A stretch of 64,000 nucleotides of DNA, taken from the NCBI GenBank assembly GCA_020634375.1, contig JACKBX010000007.1, forward strand, positions 124,001 through 188,000, given 5' to 3'. Both the position numbers and the translations under genes were made by a program. The notes beneath the pieces are model-generated. The model searched no databases, was not told the DNA's origin, and was given only the letters and a program-made list of their open reading frames with translations. Shown in pieces: positions 24,167-33,046 of this stretch. Each line of letters opens with the position of its first letter. Within the stretch, counting starts at the first letter, position 1. The DNA comes from Ardenticatenaceae bacterium (GTDB lineage Bacteria > Chloroflexota > Anaerolineae > Promineifilales > Promineifilaceae).

Positions 24167-26488
24167 TTAAACATCACACCCACCAGCCATGCATGCAACC
24201 TCTTGTGCGGCCGTGGTCAAATCTTCTTCCTCATAACGGTAAATCTTAGAAAAATCAATCTCTGGGAAATCTTTACTTAGCTGTTCGTAATGCTCTTTTG
24301 TGATTTCCACATACGGCATTTGGTCATACTGTGCATCAAACGCAGGTAGGAAAGCCATTCCACCAACTTTTTCCTGATGCTCCCAAATCCACTTGATCAT
24401 ATCTATGACTTCATCCGATTGATAAGTAATGGTAACGCTAGGATTATGTTCTGTATAGTGAGTCTTATTTTGCAGCCAATATTCACACTGCTCAATAGCT
24501 GAACGCTGGCTGCGGGTAATGGCCTGCTCAGGGGATTTGACAGGGAAATGAATTACCCATGTATTAGCGTTTTCACGGGTCTGTCCATTTTCTGGATCCA
24601 TTGGCACGCCGGCATCATGCAAGACCTTGAGCACAGGTGTGTGAGTGCCAACACGCACATTGCGTATATAGTAAGGCGCCCAGCGTGAATGTAGCCCGGA
24701 AGATGAGTTAAGTAGCTGCGAAGAATTACCGGATGGCTTGACACAAGTTGTAGCCGCAGACTGATTGATATCTAGTTGGGCAGCTAACGAACGATTTGTT
24801 TCGAACACAACTTTCTGTAGTTGCTCTTGCACGGCAGGGTCTTGAGCAGCAGGGCTATCCATTTGTCCATTCAAATCTACACCAAGCAGCCGTTCTTCAA
24901 CGCAGTTTTGTTTCCATATAGGGCGCAGTCCGGGGAAATGGGTTGCCATAGACTGGATCGTGCCGATGATGGTAGCGAGTTCGGCTTTCTCAGACAGCGT
25001 CTCCAATGTATCGTCGTGGCGAGCAACGATGCTGGTGAGATTGCAAAATTGATACGGCCGTAAAATAATCTCTCCGCACGGGTTTGTACCAAACACGGCC
25101 GACTTCCGCCGTTCCGGCTGCCCTTTCACAGCAGCCCGCCGGTTAAAAATACCCGGCTCGCCACGACCAGATTCCACCATATCTAACACAAAGCGCGTAA
25201 TCTCCGCCTGATCTAACTCCCGCTCCGGCCACACCGCCGAATTGTTTGCATTCCAGCGCTGGCTGTTGTTACGCCAGAAATCGCCATCTTTGCAATGCCG
25301 CATTTCCTGGTCATCATAGTCAAACAAGGAGATCATTGCCGTGCGCCGCACGCCTCCAGAAACAGCCGCATCGCCCACCGCACACATAATGTCATGCGCA
25401 TCTAACGGCCGTAAAAAACTCCCCTGCCGTGCCAAAATACGCGTCCGCGCAAAATCCAACATCTTGCGCAAAGGTTCCGGGCCAGAAGCACGTCCGCCCT
25501 TCACCCGCAGCGGCACCCCCGCCGGGCGCACCTGCGAATAATCAAACACCACATCATCGCCCACAAACCACGCTTCCAAACCAACACGCACCGCCTGCGC
25601 CCATCCCTCAGACGAATCGGGAATTACAAAGGTTTGCACCGGGTTCCCCTTCTGCCGCGCAATCCTAGGGAACTGCTCCACATACTGGCTTTCCACCGAA
25701 AAGCCCACGCCACAGCCACTCATAGAAATGACCAATGCTTCCACAAACGAATTAATGCTGTCCACTGGCATGTAAGAACAGTTGTAAATAGCAATGTTAT
25801 TACGCCGGGCGGCGGGGCCAGCCATTGCCAACAGCCGCATGGATGGCATCACCTTCATTTGCAAAATGCCCTGACGCACTCGTTCATATGTCTCGGTCGG
25901 CAGCCGATAATCAGAAAGCTCCTTCAAAAAATCAACTGCGCGATCCACCGTTTCAATCCAGGTCTCGCGGCGGCCCAGTTCATAATTAAAACGAGAATAC
26001 TTGTCATAAAACTGGAATTTTTGTAATTGCGTGGGGAAATATTTGTCGGATTGGGCAAAGGCATCGCGCACGTCATCCGGCACAGGGCGGCGCGTGCGCA
26101 TCTTGGCGTGTTCGGCGCGATAGAGAATGTAGTGCTTGGCAGCATCATATTCGCCTGCTGCTTGCAGCGCCATTTCTACAATGTCTTGCACTTTTTCTAC
26201 AGTGGGCAGGTCGTATTTGGCAGCAACCACATTAATCACTTGCTGCGCGAGGTCTTCAACGGAGGTGTGAGGCTCATTTTCCAGGCTGGCAAAACATTTG
26301 CGAAGAGCGTTTTCAATGCGTTCGGTATCAAAGGGGACGATACGGCCGTCCCGCTTTACAATCTGTTCCGGCACGGCTACCTTAAAATAAATGCTATGTC
26401 CATTTACAGGAACCGCACCATTTGTTCCATTTAATCCATTACGTGACTGCTTACTAATAACACTACGCTTATCTTGATTACCCGACAT
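24167..26488 (-). CDS. nrdJ: Adenosylcobalamin-dependent (class II) ribonucleotide reductase
   Basis: Makes deoxyribonucleotides with coenzyme B12 and works with or without oxygen. It is 773 residues. An ATP-cone regulatory domain is near residues 40-130 (IVKRDGRIVPFDTERIENAL). The catalytic core contains NCSYMPVDSINSF, SGCGVGFSVE, the active-site NPCGEI segment (with FCNLTSIV after it) and TTVKPSG-like TTCVKPSGN. The C-terminal ACMAGGCDV supplies the cysteine pair that re-reduces the active site. The core is of the monomeric RTPR type (Lactobacillus-like), here with an added ATP cone. It lies 88 bases after nrdR and is probably co-transcribed with it. Confidence 0.93.
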   Translation of the reverse strand: MSGNQDKRSVISKQSRNGLNGTNGAVPVNGHSIYFKVAVPEQIVKRDGRIVPFDTERIENALRKCFASLENEPHTSVEDLAQQVINVVAAKYDLPTVEKVQDIVEMALQAAGEYDAAKHYILYRAEHAKMRTRRPVPDDVRDAFAQSDKYFPTQLQKFQFYDKYSRFNYELGRRETWIETVDRAVDFLKELSDYRLPTETYERVRQGILQMKVMPSMRLLAMAGPAARRNNIAIYNCSYMPVDSINSFVEALVISMSGCGVGFSVESQYVEQFPRIARQKGNPVQTFVIPDSSEGWAQAVRVGLEAWFVGDDVVFDYSQVRPAGVPLRVKGGRASGPEPLRKMLDFARTRILARQGSFLRPLDAHDIMCAVGDAAVSGGVRRTAMISLFDYDDQEMRHCKDGDFWRNNSQRWNANNSAVWPERELDQAEITRFVLDMVESGRGEPGIFNRRAAVKGQPERRKSAVFGTNPCGEIILRPYQFCNLTSIVARHDDTLETLSEKAELATIIGTIQSMATHFPGLRPIWKQNCVEERLLGVDLNGQMDSPAAQDPAVQEQLQKVVFETNRSLAAQLDINQSAATTCVKPSGNSSQLLNSSSGLHSRWAPYYIRNVRVGTHTPVLKVLHDAGVPMDPENGQTRENANTWVIHFPVKSPEQAITRSQRSAIEQCEYWLQNKTHYTEHNPSVTITYQSDEVIDMIKWIWEHQEKVGGMAFLPAFDAQYDQMPYVEITKEHYEQLSKDFPEIDFSKIYRYEEEDLTTAAQEVACMAGGCDV

Positions 26489-26576
26489 GAACCCTTCTCC
26501 TTAAATTAATTTTAGTGAGCACAAAAAATGCAGCGCATAAGCTATGCACTGCATACTGCATTGGCCGAAGCCGTAT

Positions 26577-27026
26577 TTACTCGTTTAGCAAGCGATCTAT
26601 TTCGTGACGTATGGATTCGAGATCATCAAGCTGCAAATACACAATGGCATAACGAATATAAGCCACTTCATCCAGCTCTTTCAGCTTACTGATGACTTTA
26701 TCCCCCACCGAACGGCTGGGCACTTCTGAGCGCCCCATTTGTTGCAATTCAGCCTCAATTTCCCCGGCAATACGGTCAATGTCCGAGGCTGCCACCGGGC
26801 GTTTGGCACAAGAAACTCGCAGCCCGCCAATCAGTTTATCCCGGTCAAATTCTTCGCGTGTACCATCCCGCTTCACCAACAATGGTGTCGCCAAAATCGG
26901 CCGTTCATAAGAACTAAAACGCCGGTCACATTTATCGCATACCCGTCGCCGTCGCGTCCCTCCGCGAGTGTCGTGGCTGGTATCTATGACCCTTGTTTTC
27001 TTATTGTTACAGTATGGGCATTTCAC
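26577..27026 (-). CDS. nrdR: Transcriptional repressor NrdR
   Basis: A 149-residue protein with the N-terminal zinc ribbon (Cys3, Cys6, Cys30, Cys33) and an ATP-cone from about residue 49 (LVKRDGTREEFDRDKLIGGL). NrdR senses ATP/dATP and represses ribonucleotide reductase genes. It lies immediately upstream of nrdJ on the same strand, the usual pairing. The full length is normal. It has a good promoter upstream, with an inverted repeat just downstream of the -10 that may be its own operator. Confidence 0.95.
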   Translation of the reverse strand: MKCPYCNNKKTRVIDTSHDTRGGTRRRRVCDKCDRRFSSYERPILATPLLVKRDGTREEFDRDKLIGGLRVSCAKRPVAASDIDRIAGEIEAELQQMGRSEVPSRSVGDKVISKLKELDEVAYIRYAIVYLQLDDLESIRHEIDRLLNE

Positions 27027-27093
27027 CGCTACCCTCTCAATCTGTCCTTAAAACCCAATTATGGGGCATTTGCTTGAAATCTTAGCGATACCG

Positions 27094-27134
27094 CCAAATA
27101 CAGGGGTCACTCGCAAAAATACCCCCACATCTGG
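27094..27134 (-). promoter_or_regulatory. Imperfect inverted repeat, candidate NrdR operator
   Basis: CCAAATACAGGGG (27094-27106) and CCCCACATCTGG (27123-27134) are imperfect inverted copies just downstream of the nrdR -10 element. They do not match the well-known ACACTATATNTTGTGT NrdR box, so the assignment is weak. Confidence 0.25.
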
Positions 27135-27149
27135 TACAACTAAGGGCGA

Positions 27150-27178
27150 ATTATAACATAGGGATAGATGCATGACAA
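27150..27178 (-). promoter_or_regulatory. Predicted sigma70-type promoter of nrdR-nrdJ
   Basis: On the minus strand, TTGTCA (27173-27178), a 17-base spacer and a perfect TATAAT (27150-27155). Confidence 0.65.
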
Positions 27179-27236
27179 GCAAGCGACCCGTGAAAAAACC
27201 TTAAAACTTGCTACTGCTGTAGCAGGGGAATCAGGG

Positions 27237-27262
27237 GATTGGAGACCATACAGTCTCCAATC
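27237..27262. repeat. Hairpin of the ATTGGAG word family after ftsZ
   Basis: GATTGGAGAC and GTCTCCAATC are perfect 10-base arms around a six-base loop, nine bases past the ftsZ stop. There is no T run on the minus strand. Confidence 0.7.
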
Positions 27263-27270
27263 TCATTTCC

Positions 27271-28419
27271 TTAATTCCGCTTACGCAAAAATGCAGGAAT
27301 GTCGAGATCAGTGGGGGAAAACGGGGATTCGGTGCGGCGGGGAGTTGGAGCAGGTGACGGCCGTTTCTGTTGTGCAGATGTCACCGGAGCCGTTGTCGGG
27401 CGGGCCGGACGGCGATCAACAGGCCGCGCCATTTGCCGGATACTTGGCACCGAATGCTCAAAACCAGTGGCAATCACCGTAATGCGAATCTCATCCTGCA
27501 TCGACTCATCAATCACCGCGCCAAAAATCAAATTTACATCGGGATGCGCCGTCTCACGGATGATAGCCGCCGCCTGATTAATTTCGTACAAACCCAAATC
27601 TTTACCGCCCGTAACATTGAACAGGATACCGCGTGCGCCATCAATCGTCACATCTAGCAGACGGCTGGACAGCGCCTGTTCAGCGGCTTGTTGTGCGCGG
27701 TCATCGCCGGAGCCATGCCCTACTGCCATCAGCGCCGCACCGCCCATTGACATAATGGTCTGCACATCGGCAAAGTCCAGGTTGATCAGGCCAGGCACCG
27801 TAATCAGTTCACTGATACCCTGAATACCCTGGCGCAGCACGTCATCGGCCATGCGGAAGGAATCCAACAGCGACATGCGCTTGTCGGCCATTTCCAGCAG
27901 CCGATCATTGGGGATGACGATCAACGTATCCACATGCTCTTTAAGCTGCTCAATGCCTGCCTCAGCAGCACGCATCCGCTGCGAACCTTCAAACATGAAC
28001 GGCCGTGTCACCACCCCAATCGTCAACGCACCCTCTTCCCGGGCTGCCTTCGCCACAATCGGAGCCGCACCCGTGCCCGTGCCGCCGCCCATACCGGCCG
28101 TCACAAACACCATATCTGAACCGTGCAGCGCCTCATGCAGCATGTCCAAAGACTCCTCAGCTGCCTTTGCGCCCACATCGGGATTGCCTCCCGAACCCAG
28201 GCCGCGCGTCGTTCGTTCACCAATTTGAATCTGCCGTCGCGCAAGGCTGCCCACCAATGCCTGACTATCCGTATTGATGGTAATGAAATCAACCCCAGCA
28301 ATATTCTCCTCAATCATGCGATTGACTGCATTGCCGCCGCCGCCGCCCACGCCAATCACACGAATGAGAGCCGAGCCTTCGGCTGCTGGCATACGTTGTA
28401 CTTGCTTTGTGTTACTCAT
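27271..28419 (-). CDS. ftsZ: Cell division protein FtsZ
   Basis: Tubulin-like GTPase that forms the division ring. The GTP-binding signature GGGTGTGAAP is present, with the N-terminal GVGGGGGNAVNRM and T7 loop (LINLDFADV). An unstructured Pro/Arg linker leads to the conserved C-terminal peptide DLDIPAFLRKR, which binds FtsA and other partners. I start it at MSNTKQVQR (28419), with GAGGGG upstream; six extra codons precede it in frame. It is the last gene of the dcw cluster, after ftsA. About 382 residues, normal for the family. Confidence 0.96.
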   Translation of the reverse strand: MSNTKQVQRMPAAEGSALIRVIGVGGGGGNAVNRMIEENIAGVDFITINTDSQALVGSLARRQIQIGERTTRGLGSGGNPDVGAKAAEESLDMLHEALHGSDMVFVTAGMGGGTGTGAAPIVAKAAREEGALTIGVVTRPFMFEGSQRMRAAEAGIEQLKEHVDTLIVIPNDRLLEMADKRMSLLDSFRMADDVLRQGIQGISELITVPGLINLDFADVQTIMSMGGAALMAVGHGSGDDRAQQAAEQALSSRLLDVTIDGARGILFNVTGGKDLGLYEINQAAAIIRETAHPDVNLIFGAVIDESMQDEIRITVIATGFEHSVPSIRQMARPVDRRPARPTTAPVTSAQQKRPSPAPTPRRTESPFSPTDLDIPAFLRKRN

Positions 28420-28493
28420 ATCTTTACCCCTCTGCATATAAACTCTTAAATCATGTCAACTTTCTATAAACTGGAAATTAAGCCAACTCAACC

Positions 28494-28523
28494 CCTAATC
28501 TCTAATCTCCAGTCGCCAATCTC
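28494..28523. repeat. Heptad word repeat (ATTAGAG family), single arm
   Basis: On the minus strand the words ATTGGCG, ATTAGAG and ATTAGGG follow each other across the ftsA stop codon (28522). No clear opposite arm. Confidence 0.55.
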
Positions 28524-29745
28524 AATTATCATCAGGCAACAATGCCCGCAAAATCCCACCAAATCGCCGCGACCACTGTCCCGGTTGATTTGGCCGAGGC
28601 CGGTACGCATTCTGCCCACTCATCGCCCAGCGCAGCAAACCCACACCTGTGGCATATGCCGGACTTTGCAATGAATCAACCAGACCCACCAAATTACGCG
28701 GCACGGCCACCCGTGCTGGCACATTCAACACCCGCTCCGCCACTTGCGCGATCCCGCGAACCTGTGCCGACCCGCCGGTCAGCACAATGCCTGCGGGCAA
28801 CAAGCCATCGTAACCGGAATGTTGAATTTCTTTCAAAATAAGCTGGAAAATTTCTTCCACTCGCGCTTCCACCACTCGCGCCAAGTCCTGTCGCCCTACC
28901 TGGATTTTTTCGCCGCCAAATGGTTCCACTGTAAACACATAGTCCGGGTCAATTTCATCTGGGCGGCAGTCTCCGTAGCGAATCTTCACCTCTTCTGCTA
29001 CCTCATAAGGAGCACGCAAGCCAATCGCAATGTCGTTGGTAATGTGGTAGCCGCCCACCGGAATCACTTTGGTATGCCACACGTTGCCTTGCATATACAG
29101 GGCAATATCCGTTGTGCCACCGCCAATATCGGCCACAATCACGCCCATCTCGCGCTCGTTCGCCTCCAACACTGCTTCGGCGGAGGCGATGGCGTTGAGA
29201 ACGTATTCATTTGTATGAATGCCCACGTTGTCTGTGCAAGCGGTGAGGTTTTGCAAAGCTGAAGACGAAGCCGTGACAATATGTGCTTCCACCTCCAGCC
29301 GAAAGCCGTGCATCCCTACTGGGCTGCGCACGCCATCTTGCTCGTCAATGGTGTAGCTGCGCGGGATGAGATGGACAATCTGGCGATTGTGCGGCACAGG
29401 AATGGCTTGCGCCGCATCCAGCGCACGCTCAATATCTTGTGTGGATACGCCAGAATCGCTGCGGCTGATAGCAACCGCACCACGGCTGTTGGTGCAGCCA
29501 ATGTGTTCTCCAGCCATGCTTACAAAGGCTTGGGAAAGGTGGTAGCCCGACGTTTGTTCGGCCGCTTCCACCGCTTTGGCGATAGCGTTGGCCGCCTCGT
29601 TCACATCCACAACCATGCCCTTGCGCAGCCCACGTGAGGGCTGCACGCCCAGGCCGATGATTTGAAGCTGCCGCTCTCGCACCGCACCTACCAGGGCACA
29701 TACCTTGGTTGTGCCAATGTCTAGTGCAAAAATGATTTCTTCCAT
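28522..29745 (-). CDS. ftsA: Cell division protein FtsA
   Basis: Actin-like ATPase that tethers FtsZ to the membrane. It is 407 residues with phosphate-1 motif ALDIGTTKVCALVG, phosphate-2 DIGGGTTDIA, and the adenosine motif ILTGGSAQ-like IVLTGGSAQV. The SHS2 (1C) insertion lies near 85-170. The C-terminal RRFGGILRALLPDDN is the short amphipathic membrane-targeting helix. It lies between ftsQ and ftsZ as in most dcw clusters. Confidence 0.95.
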   Translation of the reverse strand: MEEIIFALDIGTTKVCALVGAVRERQLQIIGLGVQPSRGLRKGMVVDVNEAANAIAKAVEAAEQTSGYHLSQAFVSMAGEHIGCTNSRGAVAISRSDSGVSTQDIERALDAAQAIPVPHNRQIVHLIPRSYTIDEQDGVRSPVGMHGFRLEVEAHIVTASSSALQNLTACTDNVGIHTNEYVLNAIASAEAVLEANEREMGVIVADIGGGTTDIALYMQGNVWHTKVIPVGGYHITNDIAIGLRAPYEVAEEVKIRYGDCRPDEIDPDYVFTVEPFGGEKIQVGRQDLARVVEARVEEIFQLILKEIQHSGYDGLLPAGIVLTGGSAQVRGIAQVAERVLNVPARVAVPRNLVGLVDSLQSPAYATGVGLLRWAMSGQNAYRPRPNQPGQWSRRFGGILRALLPDDN

Positions 29746-29763
29746 GACATCTCTCGAAAACGG

Positions 29764-29818
29764 TATTCAGTATTCAGTGGCCTATCTACTGCTTACTGAC
29801 CACTGATTACTGCTTACT
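29764..29818. repeat. Heptad word repeat with inverted arms (TATTCAG / TTACTGA words)
   Basis: TATTCAGTATTCAGTGG (29764-29780) faces CCACTGATTACTGCTTACT (29800-29818). The ftsQ stop codon is in the right arm. Confidence 0.7.
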
Positions 29819-30746
29819 AACCGCCGTTTGCCCGGTAATAAGGTTTCTCTTGGTTGCTGACGCTGACGTACACCGGGGTTAGCCCGCGTGCCAGCAAGTC
29901 ATCGATGATGGTTTCGTAGACAACAAGTTTTTGGGCCATATCTGTACCTGTGCCAAAGTAGGCTTCCCAGCCACGGCCGTCTTCATACACCAACCCTTCT
30001 GCAGGGCGGTAATAAAGCCTGCTAATATTGGGGCGCAGTTGGCGTAACTGCAATGCCCCGCTGAGTACATCGTCGGGAATGAAGGAAATTGCGGGTTGGG
30101 CAACGGCCGTTTCCCCATCACCTTCTTCCTCATCCTGTACAACCACCGGAGCGGCTGCCCGCTGCGACACAATTTGCAGCAGCCCCGACGCCATACCGCG
30201 TGACGGGACGAGACGGCCGTCCTCAGTGACCCAATAATCCAAACCGCCTTCCTGCCACACCGCAATCGGCGACTCTTCCTTGACCTGAATTAACACCTCA
30301 TTCGGCCAACTTAACGTCACCGTCGCCGAGACAATCCCCGGCACGGCGGCAATGTGATCCGCCGCCTGCGTTGGGTTCACAGCAAACACATGATTGCCAC
30401 CCAGGCCGCTCGCCGCCACAATTTCCGCTGGCGGAATGGATGCCGCCCCTTCCACGGGAACGCTGGTCAAGTAAAAATTCACATCCATGCCCACTAAATA
30501 CAGCGCAAAAATCATCAACGCCAGCAAACTCAGGCTGATCCAGCGTGGCGAAAAGATGACCTGTTTAACGGCCGTCCATGAAGCCTGCGCCGGGCGATTA
30601 CTACTGCGGCTGCGACGCCGCCGCACCTTGCGTGGCACTTGCAGCCTCGGCCCATGCACCACATGAGCCGTTTGCATCCGCCGCATGGTTGGCTGTTTCC
30701 GCAAACGCTTGCCATTGTTTTGTGAACGTGATGATTGTCTTTTCAT
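29817..30746 (-). CDS. ftsQ: Cell division protein FtsQ/DivIB
   Basis: About 309 residues from MKRQSSRSQ. A basic cytoplasmic N-terminus is followed by one membrane segment (ISLSLLALMIFALYLVGM), a POTRA domain (VPVEGAASIPPAEIVAASGL ... VKEESPIAVWQ) and the FtsQ beta-domain. FtsQ organises the FtsL/FtsB part of the divisome outside the membrane. A four-codon in-frame extension exists upstream. An acidic insertion (VVVQDEEEGDGE) is unusual for the beta-domain. Confidence 0.9.
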   Translation of the reverse strand: MKRQSSRSQNNGKRLRKQPTMRRMQTAHVVHGPRLQVPRKVRRRRSRSSNRPAQASWTAVKQVIFSPRWISLSLLALMIFALYLVGMDVNFYLTSVPVEGAASIPPAEIVAASGLGGNHVFAVNPTQAADHIAAVPGIVSATVTLSWPNEVLIQVKEESPIAVWQEGGLDYWVTEDGRLVPSRGMASGLLQIVSQRAAAPVVVQDEEEGDGETAVAQPAISFIPDDVLSGALQLRQLRPNISRLYYRPAEGLVYEDGRGWEAYFGTGTDMAQKLVVYETIIDDLLARGLTPVYVSVSNQEKPYYRANGG

Positions 30747-30747
30747 A

Positions 30748-30803
30748 GCTCTTAGCAATTAGCTGTTAGCAATTGGCCACCGACTATTGTCAATTGACCA
30801 TTA
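30748..30803. repeat. Heptad word repeat (AATTAGC / AATTGAC words)
   Basis: TTAGCAATTAGCTGTTAGCAATTGGCC and a partly complementary ATTGTCAATTGACC arm fill the ddl-ftsQ spacer. The ddl stop codon is inside. Confidence 0.65.
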
Positions 30804-31946
30804 TTCCTCTCGTCTCGTTCGCGTCTTTCCTTTCTCATCCGCCCGCTCTATCGCCAAAGAAATGAGGCGATCCAACAGTTCTGGGTAACTCATCCCCGTC
30901 GCTTCCCACAACTTGGGATACATAGAAATGCGTGTAAAACCAGGGATAGTATTAATTTCGTTAACATAAATCTCGCCGCTATCCTTATCCAGCAGCAAGT
31001 CCACGCGGCCCAATCCAGCACAATCAATTGCTTTATACGCTTGGACAGCCAGCGTTCGCAGGGCTTCCGCCGTGTCTGCGGGAACCTCTGCCGGGATAAG
31101 TAGTTCGGAATACTCATCCGAGTCTGGTTCGAGCAGGTATTTAGCCGTGTAATCATAAAATTCGCGGCGCGGCCGTACCTCGCCCACCACGCTGGCAATG
31201 GGGTCGTCATTGCCCAGCACAGAAATTTCTAGCTCGCGGGCATCAATACCCTGCTCCACAACAATACGCCGGTCATAATCGGCAGCCTCGGCCATGCCCT
31301 GCTCCAATTCTGCGCGGTCGTGACATTTGCGAATGCCCACGCTGGAGCCTAAATTGGCAGGCTTGGTGAAGACCGGGTAGTGCAGTTTGGCTTCGATTTC
31401 ATCGAGGGTGTGGGACGGCCGTTCCCGCCAATCCCCTCTCGTAAACAGCAGCCAGGGCAGCAGCGGCAGCCCGTTCGCCGCCATCACATACTTGAAGATG
31501 GCCTTGTCCATACCCACCGCCGAGCCAACCACGCCTGCGCCGACATAGGGCAAACCGGCCAGTTCCAACAAACCCTGCACCGTGCCATCCTCACCGTAAG
31601 GGCCGTGCAGCACCGGGAAAATCACGTCCAACTGGGCCACTTCCGAAAGTGCGGCAGGTTTCGCCGCTTCCATTTCCACCTGCATCAACGCCGATGCCTG
31701 CGGATCGGGCAGCAGTGTGGCGGGGCGGGCGGTATCCAGCCCTTCGGCCAGCGCCGCTACTACATCACCTGTCACCCAACGGCCGTCCTTGGTAATGCCC
31801 ACCGGCACCACTTCATACTTCGCCTCATCCAACGCGCCCATCACCGACCGCGCCGATTGCAGCGAAACCTCATGCTCGCCAGACCGCCCGCCAAAAATGA
31901 CCCCAACTCGTATTTTCTGCGTTACTTTCGATTCTTCAGTCATCAT
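30801..31946 (-). CDS. ddl: D-alanine--D-alanine ligase
   Basis: ATP-grasp enzyme that joins two D-Ala for the peptidoglycan stem. It is 381 residues with FGGRSGEHEVSLQSA at the start, LHGPYGEDGTVQGLLELAG, KPANLGSSVGI in the ATP-grasp part, the YDYTAKY omega-loop (the Tyr/Lys form of D-Ala-D-Ala ligases, not the D-lactate form), and the metal-binding EINTIPGFT. It lies between murB and ftsQ. Confidence 0.95.
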   Translation of the reverse strand: MMTEESKVTQKIRVGVIFGGRSGEHEVSLQSARSVMGALDEAKYEVVPVGITKDGRWVTGDVVAALAEGLDTARPATLLPDPQASALMQVEMEAAKPAALSEVAQLDVIFPVLHGPYGEDGTVQGLLELAGLPYVGAGVVGSAVGMDKAIFKYVMAANGLPLLPWLLFTRGDWRERPSHTLDEIEAKLHYPVFTKPANLGSSVGIRKCHDRAELEQGMAEAADYDRRIVVEQGIDARELEISVLGNDDPIASVVGEVRPRREFYDYTAKYLLEPDSDEYSELLIPAEVPADTAEALRTLAVQAYKAIDCAGLGRVDLLLDKDSGEIYVNEINTIPGFTRISMYPKLWEATGMSYPELLDRLISLAIERADEKGKTRTRREE

Positions 31947-31957
31947 TTCTGTTCAAA

Positions 31958-32046
31958 TTGCCAATGGCTAATAGCCAATAGCCAATTGTCAATGAAAAGC
32001 GCATCCTGTTGACAATTGGCAATTGATCATTGGCTATTGGCCATTA
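31958..32046. repeat. Long heptad word repeat with inverted arms (ATTGGC / ATTGAC words)
   Basis: The left arm (31958-31992: TTGCCAATGGCTAATAGCC...) and the right arm (32009-32046: TTGACAATTGGCAATTGATC...) are near-complementary around a 16-base centre. The murB stop (32044) is in the right arm. Confidence 0.75.
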
Positions 32047-32994
32047 ATCAAATTCCCAATCGCCTACCAACTCCACTTCCAATTCCATTTCCAAATTGAA
32101 CTGTTCGCGCACAGAATTCCAGGCTTCGGCAAACAGCGTGCGAATATCTTCTGCCGTTGCCTCGTCATCATTGACGAAGAAATTAGCGTGCTTTTCCGAA
32201 ATCTGCGCTCCACCAACACGGAACCCTTTCAGCCCGGCCGTTTCAATCAAATAACCAGCGTAAAAATTCTCCGGGTTCTTAAACATGGAGCCACAGCTTG
32301 CGCCGCCGGGCTGGCTTTGTTTGCGGTGGCTGGTAAAGGCATCGGCGCGGGCAGCTAATACTTCTGGCGCTTCCAGCATCAATTCTATTTCCGCCGACAA
32401 GACCACGCGCCGCCAGATGTCTTTGCCCTGTTCACGCTTCAGCACACTGTCACGATAGGCATATTGCATTTCGTCGTTGCGATAAATACGCGTGCCGCGC
32501 CCTGGCTCCCAAATGGTCGCCGCCAGCAAGTGGCTGTTCATGTCAGAGCCATGCGCGCCGGAATTGCCGACGACTGCGCCGCCTACCGTGCCAGGCACGC
32601 CCACAGCCCATTCTAGTCCGCCCAGCCCTTTGGCAATGCACTGCCGCGCCAACGACGAGAGGTTTGCACCAGATTCGGCCGTGCAAACTACGCTGGCCCC
32701 GGTGTGCCGAAAGCTGACTGTTTTGGCTTTGTTCAAAATGACCAGCCCATGAATACCTTTATCCGAGACTAAAATATTGGAGCCGCCACCTAAAATGAAG
32801 TAGGAGATGCGTTGCAAGTAGGCGAGTTCAACGGCCGTTTCCAATTCCGCCGCATTGTTCACCACCAGAAATAACTCTGCCGGGCCGCCCACACGCGCCG
32901 AGGTGTACCGCGACAGCGGTAAGTTAATCTGCAACTGATCGCCAAACACCTCACGGAACCGCTCCACTGCTCGTAATGACGTACTCACATTCAT
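32044..32994 (-). CDS. murB: UDP-N-acetylenolpyruvoylglucosamine reductase
   Basis: FAD enzyme that reduces the enolpyruvyl ether to UDP-MurNAc. I start it at MNVSTSLRAVER (32994), which has AAGGAAGGG upstream; the earlier in-frame ATG at 33036 begins in a word repeat. Motifs: YTSARVGGPAELF, ILGGGSNIL (FAD binding), GVPGTVGGAVVGNSGAHG, and GASCGSMFKNP with the catalytic Ser in the type II position. About 316 residues. Confidence 0.94.
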   Translation of the reverse strand: MNVSTSLRAVERFREVFGDQLQINLPLSRYTSARVGGPAELFLVVNNAAELETAVELAYLQRISYFILGGGSNILVSDKGIHGLVILNKAKTVSFRHTGASVVCTAESGANLSSLARQCIAKGLGGLEWAVGVPGTVGGAVVGNSGAHGSDMNSHLLAATIWEPGRGTRIYRNDEMQYAYRDSVLKREQGKDIWRRVVLSAEIELMLEAPEVLAARADAFTSHRKQSQPGGASCGSMFKNPENFYAGYLIETAGLKGFRVGGAQISEKHANFFVNDDEATAEDIRTLFAEAWNSVREQFNLEMELEVELVGDWEFD

Positions 32995-33010
32995 GCGCCC
33001 TTCCTTGCGA

Positions 33011-33046
33011 AGATTAGAGATTGACGCAATCTCCAATCTCTAATTA
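33011..33046. repeat. Heptad word hairpin (ATTAGAG / ATTGGAG words)
   Basis: AGATTAGAGATTG, loop ACG, CAATCTCCAATCTCTAATT. The murC stop codon (33040) lies in the right arm. Confidence 0.75.

Noticed and set aside
27168..27482. Plus-strand 104-codon ORF overlapping ftsZ
   Set aside because: Mostly antisense to ftsZ and the spacer; no ribosome site and no domain.
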